From contig NC_091131.1 in the NCBI RefSeq assembly GCF_040183065.1, positions 13,902,800-13,966,799 on the forward strand: a DNA stretch of 64,000 bases. The letters run 5' to 3'. Below the pieces are notes generated by a model. That model saw nothing but the letters and a program-made list of their open reading frames with translations, did no database searches and was not told where the DNA came from. A program made the position numbers and the translations under genes. Positions 1 to 10,037 of the stretch are shown here, piece after piece. Position 1 is the stretch's first letter, and every line of letters starts with the position of its first letter. This stretch comes from Periplaneta americana. Lineage: Eukaryota; Arthropoda; Insecta; Blattodea; Blattidae.

Positions 1-635
1 AAAGTGGAATAACTAACTTGTAAATCAAAATTAATATTATCAACAGTAATCTCACTAGAGGTTTTGCTTTATCTAGAGAAAATCAAAACTCGAGTGGGAT
101 TTAATAGACTATTACACGATTAGAAGAAAAAGTATATAAAGATTAGAAGTAACAAAGTACTCCAATACAATAAAATATTAATTGGCTTACGAAAATACAA
201 CTGTCTTCAAATGTATTATTGTACCATCTCAACATTACAAATATTACGCTAGTAGATAACAGTAGTGTGTTATGATTAACTGTTTTCTTGTTATCAGTTA
301 TTCAGTTGTGCCAATTATGGAATCTTCATTGAACTCTGTGGACGGTTACTGGTCAAGGAGGCTTTGTTGATTCAGTTTCATTTTTATTAAAATAGTTGCA
401 TTCCACTTCAGTTATCCCGATCCCAGTAATCAACATCACTTTACAGATCATTTTCAATAAATCTTAGTATTAAACAATCTCTGATACGTGACTGTTCATA
501 ATATCATATAGCAGAAGCTATAACATAACCTAAATAATATGAACGAGTGTTAGAAACGTTTTAATTAGGGATGATGAAATAAACAAGAAAAGTTTTAATT
601 AACGATGATGACATAACAAATAAACATGAATAATT
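1..635. other. intronic or intergenic AT-rich DNA, nothing recognised
   Basis: I see no exon, transposase motif or terminal repeat here. By comparison with gene B, this stretch should lie inside the last intron of the upstream receptor gene A. The counterpart of gene B exon 8 is not present in the window and must be further upstream or lost. Confidence 0.5.
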
Positions 636-950
636 TTAAAAGAAACAATTATTGAAAGTACAATTTTCAAATTTGAATGTTTTAGTGGTTGGTGGTTCAG
701 TTGATGTTATATTGGACGTATGCGGTAAAAGAAGTGAACTCGTTGATGTACATGGTGTATCCCTCAACTTATTCAGGATTTCCGAATGGTGCTCTTCATT
801 TATTTGTAAATAGGATTTCAGGGAAGATGCATAGCTATGACCAGTGATCTTTATTAATTCTTTTTCTTGAATGCCAATGCGAGTCATATTTGAAAGTGCT
901 GTGCATCGACTGGAGTGGTTTGTAATTTTCTGTTTTTTGACGTCCAGACC
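636..950 (-). pseudogene. tyrosine-recombinase-like fragment (Crypton/DIRS/Ngaro-type)
   Basis: The minus-strand frame reads KKQKITNHSSRCTALS, then KITGHSYASSLKSYLQ and NEEHHSEILNKLR. The NHSSR and GHS..SL.SY blocks match the C-terminal catalytic half of tyrosine recombinases, where Arg, His-x-x-Arg and Tyr are the active residues. The tail FENCTFNNC resembles the repeated NCTFNN tail seen in some eukaryotic recombinase-like proteins. Only the last third of such a protein is present and the open frame upstream of about 950 does not look conserved, so this is a relic. It sits where exon 8 of gene A would be expected, so an insertion may have displaced that exon. Confidence 0.5.
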
Positions 951-1127
951 AGTGCAGTTTGAAATGTTGGCAAACAAAGAAACAAATGCTAGGGTAGTGA
1001 TAAAAATAAACAAATGCAAGGGACGCGATAAAATTGTGCGATAAGCAGCCATGATTGGTTGAAAGACGTCCTTTCGTACCGTTTTATTGGTCAAAAGTAG
1101 TGTGACGTAGTAAAAGTGTAATAGTCA

Positions 1128-1408
1128 CTATAAAAACATCTTATCTATTGGTATCGAGCCCAAGAGAGTTTTCTATTTTCCTCCCTTCTCTGATAAAGAA
1201 GCAGAGACGTAGTTTCGAAATGTTGGATCTTTCTGCATTTATGTCGTGGTGCAGAAACCCAAAAGTATTCCTTACAATCTCCTTGCCACACTTATTTTGG
1301 CTTTGATATTGTATTCAAAATAATAATTACTTACTTTGGCCTTTCTGTCTTGTTGATATTAAATATATCTAATAATTCGAAAATATTTGTAGGTAAAACT
1401 ATCAACTA
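1128..1408. repeat. paralogous intron block A1, copy of 45466-45745
   Basis: The two stretches are nearly identical over about 280 bases, including TATCTATTGGTATCGA and GGCCTTTCTGTCTTGTTGAT. In gene B the block starts 140 bases after exon 8, so this copy is part of the last intron of gene A. It contains a decayed hammerhead-like motif (CTGATAA ... GAAA near 1194-1224), which suggests an old Penelope-type remnant that predates the gene duplication. Confidence 0.75.
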
Positions 1409-1428
1409 TCTGTTGGTTGAAAACATAA

Positions 1429-1486
<58 letters not shown>

Positions 1487-2381
1487 CAACTGGTAATGGA
1501 AATTACGGGAAATCGGTTGAACGGATTTTAATAAATGACCCCTCATTTTGAAGCTTGGACCTCAAAGTTTTTCAGAAAAATAGTAGTTTTCAGTGAAATG
1601 TCAATTTTTCAACATAATTTTCCTATTTTCCAAAATCCATCTGTCGTCAGTTTTGAGAACTAGCTCATTGCATTTCAGAATAAAACAAAACACACACTAC
1701 AGTAAACAATATTACACGAAGGCCATGATCTGCAAGAATGCTGACATATTTAGAGCTCAAATTAAATTGGTTATTAAAAACTTAACTTACTAAAAATAAT
1801 TTACAGGTTCGACTCTGTGGTATGTAATTTTCTGGGTACAGCTGTGTATTGGATATTAAAAACTACAAAACTTGAGGTAGTTTGATGACATTATTAGAAA
1901 TGAAATATTATTGTAGTTAATGCCATGATGTAACTATTTTTCATTAATTATACATATTAATGTTATATTGATGATATGAAAGTGAAACGTTTTGGGGTTA
2001 TATAAGTAGATGTAGAGAATAACTTAAATTAGATTTTGATTTCTATATTTTACTGAGTGGCGGCTATATAGTATATATATATTATATGTTACTGAAAGCT
2101 ATAAAACGTACGTAAGATAATAATATTATTAAAAATCAAATATTTTTATAATTATTAATCAAGTGGGGTTGGGTCTTTTTCATACATTTAATAGCGATGT
2201 GGTGTAGATATTTATATGCGTGGTTCTCTTCAGTATTGGCTCGAGAGAGAGTATGTTTCATTATTATGGAAGCAAATAACTTTCAGAATGTCTGGTATTC
2301 TTCATTAAAAATAAATCTAAAAAATGTTTATTTGAACGTCTAATGAACTTAGTTTGCAGCATTTTCTGCACAAGGCACTAG
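1429..2381 (+). mobile_element. non-autonomous Helitron, family H1
   Basis: The element begins with TC directly after an A and ends with CTAG followed by T, the hallmark of Helitron insertion between A and T. The 3' end carries a short hairpin (GCAGCATTTTCTGC) just before CTAG. Its 5' end has expanded into a TA microsatellite (about 1430-1482). Two more copies lie in inverse orientation at 29238-30480 and 30502-31654. The paralogous intron of gene B near 47768 lacks it, which gives an empty site. No Rep/helicase coding sequence is present. Confidence 0.85.
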
Positions 2382-2759
2382 TTATATTATAACGTTTTAC
2401 TCTTAATTTGAAGCAGTAATTAGGAGAGGGAGAGACCGATTTAATAGCGAAGTGATATCTCCATATTCTTTGTGACATGTAATCGCGGGGATGTTCTGGC
2501 GACTTGGTTAGAATTAGTTTCACACGCAGATGGTTCACACCCTCTCGTCACCTGTCAGCATCGGACAGATTTATGGCCACCTTGGGCAGGGTTTTGCATA
2601 GACACTCTTTCAAGCGTAAAAGCCAAAGTTGGACTGGACCCGTGGGAAAGATACTGCCAAGCTTGGGTTTTCCAAAGAACGGGTATTCTTGTGAGATATA
2701 CAAACTAATTATATGTTGTGGGAAGTCCAAAGTCTAAATTTAGTGATGACGTATTTCGC

Positions 2760-2920
2760 GCCCAATAAGAAGAGATCGTGGTTCAACTTATGAGGTCACT
2801 TTGGACTAATAGAGAATAGACTTTAGGCCGGTTAAGTGACGTAGTTTTTAACCAATAGGATAGTTAGTTTTAGCGTAGGATAGGTTTTTATAAATAAGGG
2901 TGACGGGGAGCGGAGTGCAT
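2760..2920 (+). promoter_or_regulatory. promoter-like cluster inside the candidate LTR
   Basis: CCCAATAAG (about 2761) and CCAATAGGATAG (about 2857) are CCAAT-type boxes. TTTATAAATAAGGG at about 2887 is a good TATA box, with a plausible start about 30 bases downstream at the first 44-bp repeat. Nothing downstream encodes a recognisable protein. Confidence 0.4.
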
Positions 2921-3140
2921 CACAACTTCATATCGTGTCGGCGGCCCTACATACAGGGCACAATCACAACTTCTTATCGTGTCGGCGGCCCTACATACAG
3001 GGCACAATCACAACTTCTCATCGTGTCGGCGGCCCTACATACAGGGCACAATAACTACTTCGTTTTGTGTCGACAGGACTACGACTTCTTTTCGTGTCGA
3101 CGGCACGACACACTGAGTTTTTTGGTGTCGGCGGCCCAAC
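2921..3140 (+). repeat. 44-bp tandem repeat, three good copies plus decayed ones
   Basis: Copies start at 2921, 2965 and 3009, with a fourth, degenerate one at about 3053, giving a period of exactly 44. Each contains GTGTCGGCGGCCCTACATAC followed by AGGGCACAA. GTGTCGACGGC or GTGTCGGCGGC recurs further on in decayed form to about 3138. It is GC-rich compared with its surroundings and lies directly after the TATA box. Confidence 0.85.
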
Positions 3141-3535
3141 TTAATAGTCTTTCTTCCGGCGAAGACTCGATAGATAGAACTTTGTCATCGGTGAGACTAC
3201 TCGTCAACGTTTAGGAGCTTCGATCATAGTGTACTGGGCAGAGTATTGAATTTATAGTATCGGATAGAGCTTATTCAGAGCTGCCATAGAGTCGATGCAG
3301 AAGTACGACCAACGATTGAATTATAAGTCAGCCGGAAATACATACTCTAGGGTTTACCAAGTGAATACGACAATAAACTTATAGTTTTGGAGTTTACACT
3401 GCCTTTTATATAAGTAGCCGGCTTGGTAATATTCCTGACATCATCCTACACCACAACCGTACCTCGGCTACCCTGAGTGAATCTCACGCAACACCGAGAC
3501 GCCCCCGCCCTCAAATTGAACTTTATTCATATTTG

Positions 3536-4214
3536 TGTTGCAAATGTTTCCAGTCTTTCTTTTCCCAGATCTTACCAGTTCTCTGATTGGGGGAGGGGGG
3601 TCAATATCATCTGTGTAAGTCACTTGTCTAAATATTCTATTTAATAATGTTCTTCCAAAATTACTTTTCAACTTTTCTAATGCTACATTAAATAATATTG
3701 ATAAGCTAACCTAATGCGCTCGATATTGTTATCGCCTGGTATTCGTGGTTAGCTTTGAGATTTTTTTTTTTTTTTTTTTTTTACACTTTGTTTCACGAAA
3801 TTTATTAAATCAACGATGAATAAAATGGCTGCATTTTGCGATTAACTTGTCCAGAATACTTTCGTTGAATGTTACGTTGAACAAACAAAACTGACCTCAC
3901 TTCCGCTCGCCTCAAAATGCTATTTGCTCTGTATTGCACGGTCCCCACCGCACTGAATTAAAGATTATTAGCATGACAATGGTATGATTGTTTATGAAGA
4001 TCACCAACTCACCCACTGTTCACATGGACAACAAAAAGCACAGCCTTCCTCTACACTTTGACACACAAATCACTTCAATGTGGCGTTATGCGTTTTAAAC
4101 ACGTACTTTTTCGATAAGCCTAATTTATAAGACATAGGCTTCGATAGAATTTAGTTACCTTAACCAACAAGTCACACACAATCTTTGAGTAATGTGGGTA
4201 ATTCTTTGCTTCAG
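3536..4214 (+). other. last intron of receptor gene A, paralogous to 47818-48473
   Basis: The stretch is collinear with the last intron of gene B, with small differences such as a long poly-T (3762-3782) that is short in the other copy. On the minus strand of the proximal part there may be LINE reverse-transcriptase debris, but it is too decayed to assign. Confidence 0.7.
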
Positions 4215-4440
4215 AACTCGTCTTCTGAAAGAGACGGGCATGACTGATCGAGCGTTCAAACGGTGGTTTCCTCAGAAACCTATTTGTGGCGCCAACAGCC
4301 AATGGTTTGTAAGCGTCCGCATCAAAGATTTCTACCCTACCCTGGTGGTGCTGTCCATCGGTCTCCTTGGCTCCATTGTGCTCATCTTCATAGAGTTAAT
4401 ATACCACAAGGCAAATATGGTACTTACTGGCCTGCACTAA
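4215..4440 (+). CDS. Ir75: last exon of IR75-type ionotropic receptor gene A, frameshifted tail
   Basis: The exon follows a CAG acceptor at 4212-4214. It encodes the end of the S2 ligand-binding lobe (ETGMTDRAFKRWFPQKPICG), then M4 (PTLVVLSIGLLGSIVLIFIE) and a short cytosolic tail. It matches the last exon of gene B (48474-48717) almost residue for residue, with the same incoming phase (one base completing a split codon). One base is missing near 4412-4420 relative to gene B, so the tail after IYHKA reads NMVLTGLH and stops at 4440. In the other frame, similarity to gene B's tail runs on to about 4457. All transmembrane and ligand-lobe residues are kept, so the receptor may still function. 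Whether the rest of gene A is intact cannot be seen. Confidence 0.9.
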
Positions 4441-4589
4441 ATTCTACAGCCGAGTGACGTAGTTATTATGATGAGAGATCGCTTAACATACGAGGTGCAA
4501 CTAACTGAAACATAATATGTCACACAAAACAAAATTTTCAGAAAAAGCAAAAGAGCTGTATTTTCTGAACTCTTGTAGTAGGAAACATG

Positions 4590-4595
4590 AATAAA
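4590..4595 (+). promoter_or_regulatory. AATAAA polyadenylation signal of gene A
   Basis: AATAAA lies 150 bases after the stop codon of gene A. The collinear position downstream of gene B (about 48850) reads AACAAA instead. Confidence 0.5.
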
Positions 4596-4661
4596 ACATT
4601 AAAGCCTGGTGTTTGCTATACTCGCTGAGACATACAGAGCGGGCTATGGCATTCTCTACGG

Positions 4662-5839
4662 CAGCGTTTCTCAAACTATGGTCCGCGGACCACCTGTGGT
4701 CCTCGAGGTCTGCTCTTGTGGTCCTTCAAAATAGGCAGAAGAAAAATTAAAATTGAAACGAATTGCGTATCACTCTATAGCTCATAATCTCAGAGTTTAG
4801 AAATGACACATGGCAATCGCCTTTCACTTTTTCTCCCAATACTGACATTTTATGAAATTTATTATCCTATCCGTCTACTCTCAACAACAAAAGAGGGATT
4901 TAAAGCACTATGAACGTGGTGTTTCTCGCCATCTTTTCCCTGTACATCTGGCGCCGCCCCTGTTACCCAGCCAGGGACCACCCAAATTCATAAGAGGACC
5001 GAACCTTTTCATGTATTTATGACTTTCTTAATAGTTTGGCCGACACTCGTCTGCATATTGAAATGGTCACGTACTGTACGTCATACACCAATAATGCAAC
5101 TCTGAGGTCACAATTTGAGACTTACTTTCCGAGTAAATATGACGAATTTTCATGGGTTCGTGATCCCTTTCATTGCGATATTGAAACTAACAAACTTTCA
5201 TTGAGTGAAAGATAACAGTTAATTGGAATGACACCGGACTTAAAATGAAATTCCAAGCGGATGGTATGGTTAATTTCTGGACCGCTTTACAAGTGAAAAG
5301 AGAATATAGTGAACTGTACAATGGTGCTTTAGAGATTATAATTCAGTTTGTTTCTACGTATCTGTGTGAGAAATGGTTTTCATCATTAACTCTAATAAAA
5401 ACAAAGTAGGCTACCGAAATCGACTCGATGTATGTTACGATCTCCGACTTAAGCTTACCAGCATACGTCCAGATATAGAACAACTGTGCAAGAATCGGCA
5501 GGCTCATCCATCTCATTATTGTTAGTACCAACATTTAGTTGTTTTTTTTTTTTTTTTTTTGTTATTAAGTTAAAGATTATCTAAACTCTAATAGCCTTGA
5601 ATTATGAAAAAAACAAAAATGAATTTTCTTCTATTAACATTAGCTTAATTAGTTAATACAAATATAAAATTAATTTAATTTAATTAATTTTAATTAATTA
5701 ATTCTATTTTAAAATATAAGTATATTGATATTAAAATATGCTACAAAAAATGATAAATTTGCTTTCGAAGGGAACAAGAGTAAGGTGGTCCGCGGAACTG
5801 TTCTGACTTAAAAAAGTCAAAGAAGTTTGAGAAATATTG
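4662..5839 (+). mobile_element. hAT transposon, decayed, 8-bp target duplication
   Basis: The element is bounded by CTCTACGG on both sides (4654-4661 and 5840-5847). Its ends are inverted repeats: CAGCGTTTCTCAAACT at the left and AGTTTGAGAAATATTG at the right. The paralogous 3' flank of gene B (about 48915-48970) lacks it. It carries a broken transposase (next entry). Confidence 0.9.
5115..5480 (+). pseudogene. hAT transposase C-terminal fragment (ZBED5/FAM200-like)
   Basis: Read on the plus strand this gives KYDEFSWVRDPFHCDI, then MKFQADGMVNFWTALQVKRE, then FVSTYLCEKWFSSLTLIKTK. This is the conserved C-terminal part of the hAT transposase family that also gave rise to ZBED5 and FAM200 (STYLCE.xFS..T.IK.K). 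A stop codon near 5213, a frameshift near 5245 and a stop after IKTK show that it is dead. It lies inside the hAT element with 8-bp TSDs, in agreement with that assignment. Confidence 0.8.
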
Positions 5840-6019
5840 CTCTACGGCAGTCCGCTACAGTCGCTAGAGTCGGCTGTTAAAATTATAGTATTCATATTGT
5901 TTACTAACCTAGACTACAGAAGGTGTTCAAAATGATGTACCTCTTCTGAAGCACATATCTGATATCTCCGAAGGAAATTTGCATTTACACGTGCAAGTTC
6001 ATTTTCTGTAATTCTCTCG

Positions 6020-6525
6020 ATTTTTCATACAATATTGTCTTTTAACTCACGGATTGTGTGCGGATTGTCTTTGTATACTTTATTTTTTAGGTTTACCCAC
6101 AAACAAAAATCGCGGGCTGACAAATCGGGGGACCTAGAGGGCCATAATCCTCTACTAATAAACCTGTCCTCTAATATTTTTTTTATCAAATTCAATGTTT
6201 CGGCTACTGTATGGGCAGTTGCTGAATCCTGCAAGAAATAAGCACTCTGAAACTCTATATCGGTTAACTGTTCGAAAAATTGGTTGAGTATTAGTGTTCT
6301 GTATGTCATCATTGATTGTGTCGTCAAAAAATATAGTGCCTATAATCCTATGTGCAGTTATAGTACACCATAAGCCAACCATCTCATCATGTAAAGGAGT
6401 TTCATGACTGAGATGAGGATTTTCTGTACTCCAGTATCTATTGTTTTGAGTTATAACAAGGCCATGTAAGTGAAACCATGCTTCATCTGTGGAAATAATT
6501 ACTGTAGGATCATAGGTGGAGTTAC
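6020..6525 (-). pseudogene. Tc1/mariner-superfamily transposase relic (DDE domain)
   Basis: Minus-strand frames contain NNRYWSTENPHLSHE, GLWCTITAHRIIGTIFFDDT, FLQDSATAHTVAETL and SRGLWPSRSPDLSARDFCLW. The QD.ATAHT block holds the second catalytic Asp and the P.RSPDL..DF.LW block the third. These belong to the insect mariner-like family often found with a DUF4817 helix-turn-helix. Frames are shifted near 6240. A second copy occupies 49050-49590 as part of the duplicated 3' flank of gene B. Confidence 0.8.
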
Positions 6526-7164
6526 GGGGGGCACTGCCCCCTCCAAACTTGTCTGAATTCTTTTTTTTTCTATTAACGTTATAAAATATTGAATTCAAAA
6601 GACTTTTCTTGGTTTTGTTTATGATTAAGTTTCTGTGCTTAAATTGACGAATTAATGTCTTCAGAGCATGTGTCTGGGCTATAATATTTATTGCTTGGCT
6701 TAAAGGAGACTAAAAGGAGAGGTTCAGAGGTCTGCATCGGACGTTTTCACTGGAGCGCCAAGTAGTTCATAGCATAATCCGATAGGTAGGGCACATGCAT
6801 GATAGGTAAAGTTGTCGCGAGCGATAAATCCTCGGAACGGTATAAGCCGAGCGTTAGACATTCGTTCTTGTTACAGTGATGAACTGTGTAGTAACATCTT
6901 AGATGTTTATCATTTCAAAACTTTGCAGTGTTCAACTAACCTCTCCATAGTATAACTACAAAACTTGCTTTAAAATGTAATGTAAATGTTGTAGGTAAAT
7001 ATTTTCACCCCCCCCTCCCCCACACACAGGAGTGATTTTGTTTTTGCCACATCTGATAGATGTTAATTGGATGTAAATGTAATTATTATAAACGGAGAAC
7101 ACAATCACGATAATGCAAGAAATGTATCAAGTTTCCTAGTAGTAATAGTAATAATAATAATAAT

Positions 7165-9365
7165 AATAATTTATGTTTATTTTTATTTATTTATTTAGAA
7201 TATTAACGTGCAAAACAACAGCACAAGGCCAATTAAAGTTTAGCACGATACAAAACAGAACAAAACAACAAATGATGATGAGAATGAATGTTAGAAAATG
7301 GCAATGAGATGAAATACAAACAATATAATAGTCTACATCAATCATAGATCAAATAAAAATTATAAAATCATAAATTAGTACAATAAGATAATTGAAATAA
7401 TGGAATAGTCTACCTTAATCAATTGACCAAATGCAAGAGAAAAAAAATGGACAAATAATTATTAAAATTAGATCAGTGAGAAAAAAACTCAGATATATTA
7501 TACATTAAATGGATCCAAGTTGAATCCATGCAAATTAGCATATTTAATGCATCTGCAGACCGGAGAGAGAGATTTAGGATTCTTATTATAAAACAATTTA
7601 TGAAATCTTAAACCATTAGCTGGAATACGAAGACTGATATTGCTTATAAAAGATTCACAATCAATATCACCCTTAATGACTTTACAAAAAAAAAAAATAA
7701 TCAAGATCCTGACGTCTGGTGAACAAACTACCGCAATTGAAATATTTGCATTTAATCTCATAGTTATAATCGGAATTTGGTAAAAATCTATAAGAACACA
7801 AGGAAATAAATTTTCTTTGAATATTCTCCAATTTAGCCGAGTCAGTGGAAGTAATGGAGTTCCATACAACAGATGCATATTCAAGCTTGGATCTAACCAA
7901 CGTATAGTATAAAATTAATAAACACATAGGAGTGGAAAAAGAATAAGTTATAGACCTAATTAGACCAAGCATTCTTAACGAATGGGTATAAATATATTGC
8001 ACATGATCATGGAAATATAATTTTGAATCAAGTAGGACACCAAGATCTCTAATACAATCTTTCCTAGTAATTACGACATTACTGAGAGAATAGTTAAATT
8101 TTAGGGAGATAGTTTTCCGTGAAAAGTAAATAACAAAAGTTTTGGATTGATTAATTTTCATTCCATTTTCAACAGACCATTGTGAAATTGAATTAATGTC
8201 ATTTTGAAGAATTTGACAATCAACCAAACTATTAATTTTGCGAAAGATTTTGAGATCATCCGCAAATAAAAGGCAGCTAGAACTTATTCTTTTACTTATA
8301 TCATTTATAAATAATAAAAATAAGAGAGGTCCCAATGTAGACCCTTGAGGAACACCGCATAAACTATTAAATGGAACCGAGAGAGAATTACCTAGTCGAA
8401 CACAAGACTGTCTATCTGTTAAATAATTTTCAAACCAATTAGTTAGTGGAGAGACCAAAATTACTTAATTTATTTAATAAAATTTTGAGGAACAACATCA
8501 AATGCTTTCCTAAAATCAAAATAAATTGAGTCAATTTGACCTTGATTTTCAACTATAGGCATTATGAGATTAAGATAGGAAACTAAATTAGTAGTAGTAG
8601 ATTTCCCTCTTGTAAATCCATGTTGGGCCGAATTGATCTTATTTTTAACATAAAATGAAATGTGTTTGTGGATATTTTTTTCAAAAATTTTAGAAAAATT
8701 GTTTAGGATAGAAATGGGTCTGTAATTAGTAACACTGTTTTTATTACCATTTTTGAAAACTGGAATAATGGATGCTTCCTTCTAAAGTGACGGGTAAATT
8801 CCTGTTTTTAAGCTAAGATTGAATAAAAAAGTTAAAACAGGCAAGAAAATATTAGAGCAACCCTTGATTATAAAATTAGGAATGCTATCAGTACCTTTAC
8901 ATTTATTAGGCTTTAGCTTTTTAATAGCTTTATTTACATCATCGAATGTAATATTAGGCAGGGACAAACAGTCAGTAATATTAGAATCATAAGTAATGAA
9001 ATTAGAGTTACAATTTTGTTGAACAGATTTAAATTGACTAGCAAATGCATTTGCAATTTCTTTTTCATCTGTGATGTGAACGCCATTTATTATTAGTTCT
9101 GTGGGATTACTATTAGTTTTTCGAAAAGTTTCTACATATTTCCAAAATTTATTTGGTTCATGCTTTAGGTTATCATCAATTGATTGTAACCATTTGAATT
9201 TATTAGATTTAATCATGGCTTTGACTTGTTTTCTAAAATTAGAAAAAATTTGATAATGATGATCAGTTTTATATTTTTTGTAATTTTTATGAGCTTTATT
9301 TTTTTTTTCTTTATAAGCTGACGTAAATCGTTTGAAAACCATTTAGGATAGTGCGATTTTTTAAC
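7165..9365 (-). mobile_element. Jockey/CR1-type LINE, 5'-truncated, inserted in a TAA tract
   Basis: The LINE is flanked by TAA tracts at about 7142-7170 and 9365-9425. Its 3' end is at the low-coordinate side. A second copy of the 3' end alone is at 40255-40560 with the same sequence (GTGCGAAACAACAGCACAAG) and the same TAA neighbour. Confidence 0.8.
7682..9342 (-). pseudogene. LINE reverse transcriptase, broken
   Basis: The first open part (9342-8782) is the region just upstream of the RT domain (HEPNKFWKYVETFRK, AIKKLKPNKCKGTDSIPNF). The middle (8780-8460, frame-shifted) gives NYRPISILNNFSKIFEK and FDFRKAFDVVPQ, which contains the first catalytic Asp. The last part (8458-7682) gives GVPQGSTLGPLLFLLFINDI and LLFADDLKIF, with the paired catalytic Asp, followed by the thumb and C-terminal region (LEYASVVWNS). 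The endonuclease domain is missing because of 5' truncation. At least one frameshift and one stop near 8460-8780 mean it cannot be translated. It would have used target-primed reverse transcription. Confidence 0.85.
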
Positions 9366-9368
9366 AAC

Positions 9369-9425
<57 letters not shown>

Positions 9426-10037
9426 CTCTAATAATTAGTGTATCAATCTTTGCGTCTGTGAGAGTTGTGTAGCATGATTATTCGTTTTATTATATTTTCT
9501 GTGACGTTATCTCTGTACTAATATTGTTATTAATCTACTGCTATATCAATAATATTTTGTAAAACGTTTCTACATTGTCGCAATATACGTATAGACGGAA
9601 CACTATGTGTGGACCTATCATATTTCAGTATATATGTGGTAAATCAAATATTGAATAATTATTAATTAGGAACAATAACTGTATATCGAAGTTTTCCATA
9701 CTATTTTATTTATAACTTCATGTTCCTCTTTTGGTACGTTCCATTCGACGTTCGTAATAAACGCAGAAAATAAAGCCTTATTTTTACCGTGTGAGCAAAA
9801 CATATGTGTATCTTATCTGTCGCCTTCCATACAAGATAAGACATGTCGGTGAGATGACCTTGTACTGTGCTTCTATTTATTACGAGCGTATCACGACCGG
9901 TCTTATCTCGCTCGAGCGTGCGACATTCGACCGAGTTCAAGCGAGCGATTTAACTCCAATGCAGCACTCTGGAGAGGTTAGTCTCCTTTAAGCCAAGCAA
10001 GGGCACGGTTCGAACAACTGAACCACATCGTCGTTGT

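Larger units (their letters stand above)
2409..3513 (+). mobile_element. candidate solo LTR (1.1 kb) with 4-bp target duplication
   Basis: This block is missing from the paralogous intron of gene B, where CTCTTAATTGACC is continuous (about 47785-47797). Here it is flanked by AATT on both sides (2405-2408 and 3514-3517), begins TG and ends CA, as an LTR does. It contains two CCAAT boxes and a TATA box followed by a 44-bp tandem array, an arrangement expected of a U3-R region. No retroviral-type coding sequence is attached. Which side is U3 is inferred from the promoter-like motifs only. Confidence 0.6.
6725..9971. mobile_element. hAT element (family P1), containing a nested LINE
   Basis: TSD GAGAGGTT lies at 6717-6724 and 9972-9979. 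Ends are similar inverted repeats, CAGAGGTCTGCATCGGA and (reverse complement of the right end) CAGAGTGCTGCATTGGA, followed by clusters of CTCGAGCG-like motifs. A copy without the LINE is at 37131-38107 and shows a pure TAA tract where the LINE entered. No transposase is encoded, so it is non-autonomous. Confidence 0.9.
6693..9998. repeat. 21-bp perfect palindrome arms split by a hAT insertion
   Basis: GCTTGGCTTAAAGGAGACTA (6693-6712, continuing one base) is the exact reverse complement of the stretch ending at 9998. After removing the hAT and one TSD copy, the arms are separated by a 9-base loop, AAGGAGAGG. The transposon landed at the tip of a hairpin-forming sequence. Confidence 0.8.

Noticed and set aside
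636-1094. A functional 152-residue gene with a membrane segment
   Set aside because: Only the C-terminal part resembles a tyrosine recombinase; the N-terminal part is unconserved, so it is a relic.
2472-2737. Overlapping open frames in three phases
   Set aside because: Mutually exclusive, unconserved and inside the candidate LTR.
2713-3452. LTR boundaries at TGTTGTGGG and CCACAAC
   Set aside because: No target duplication. The paralogous empty site and AATT duplication support 2409-3513 instead.
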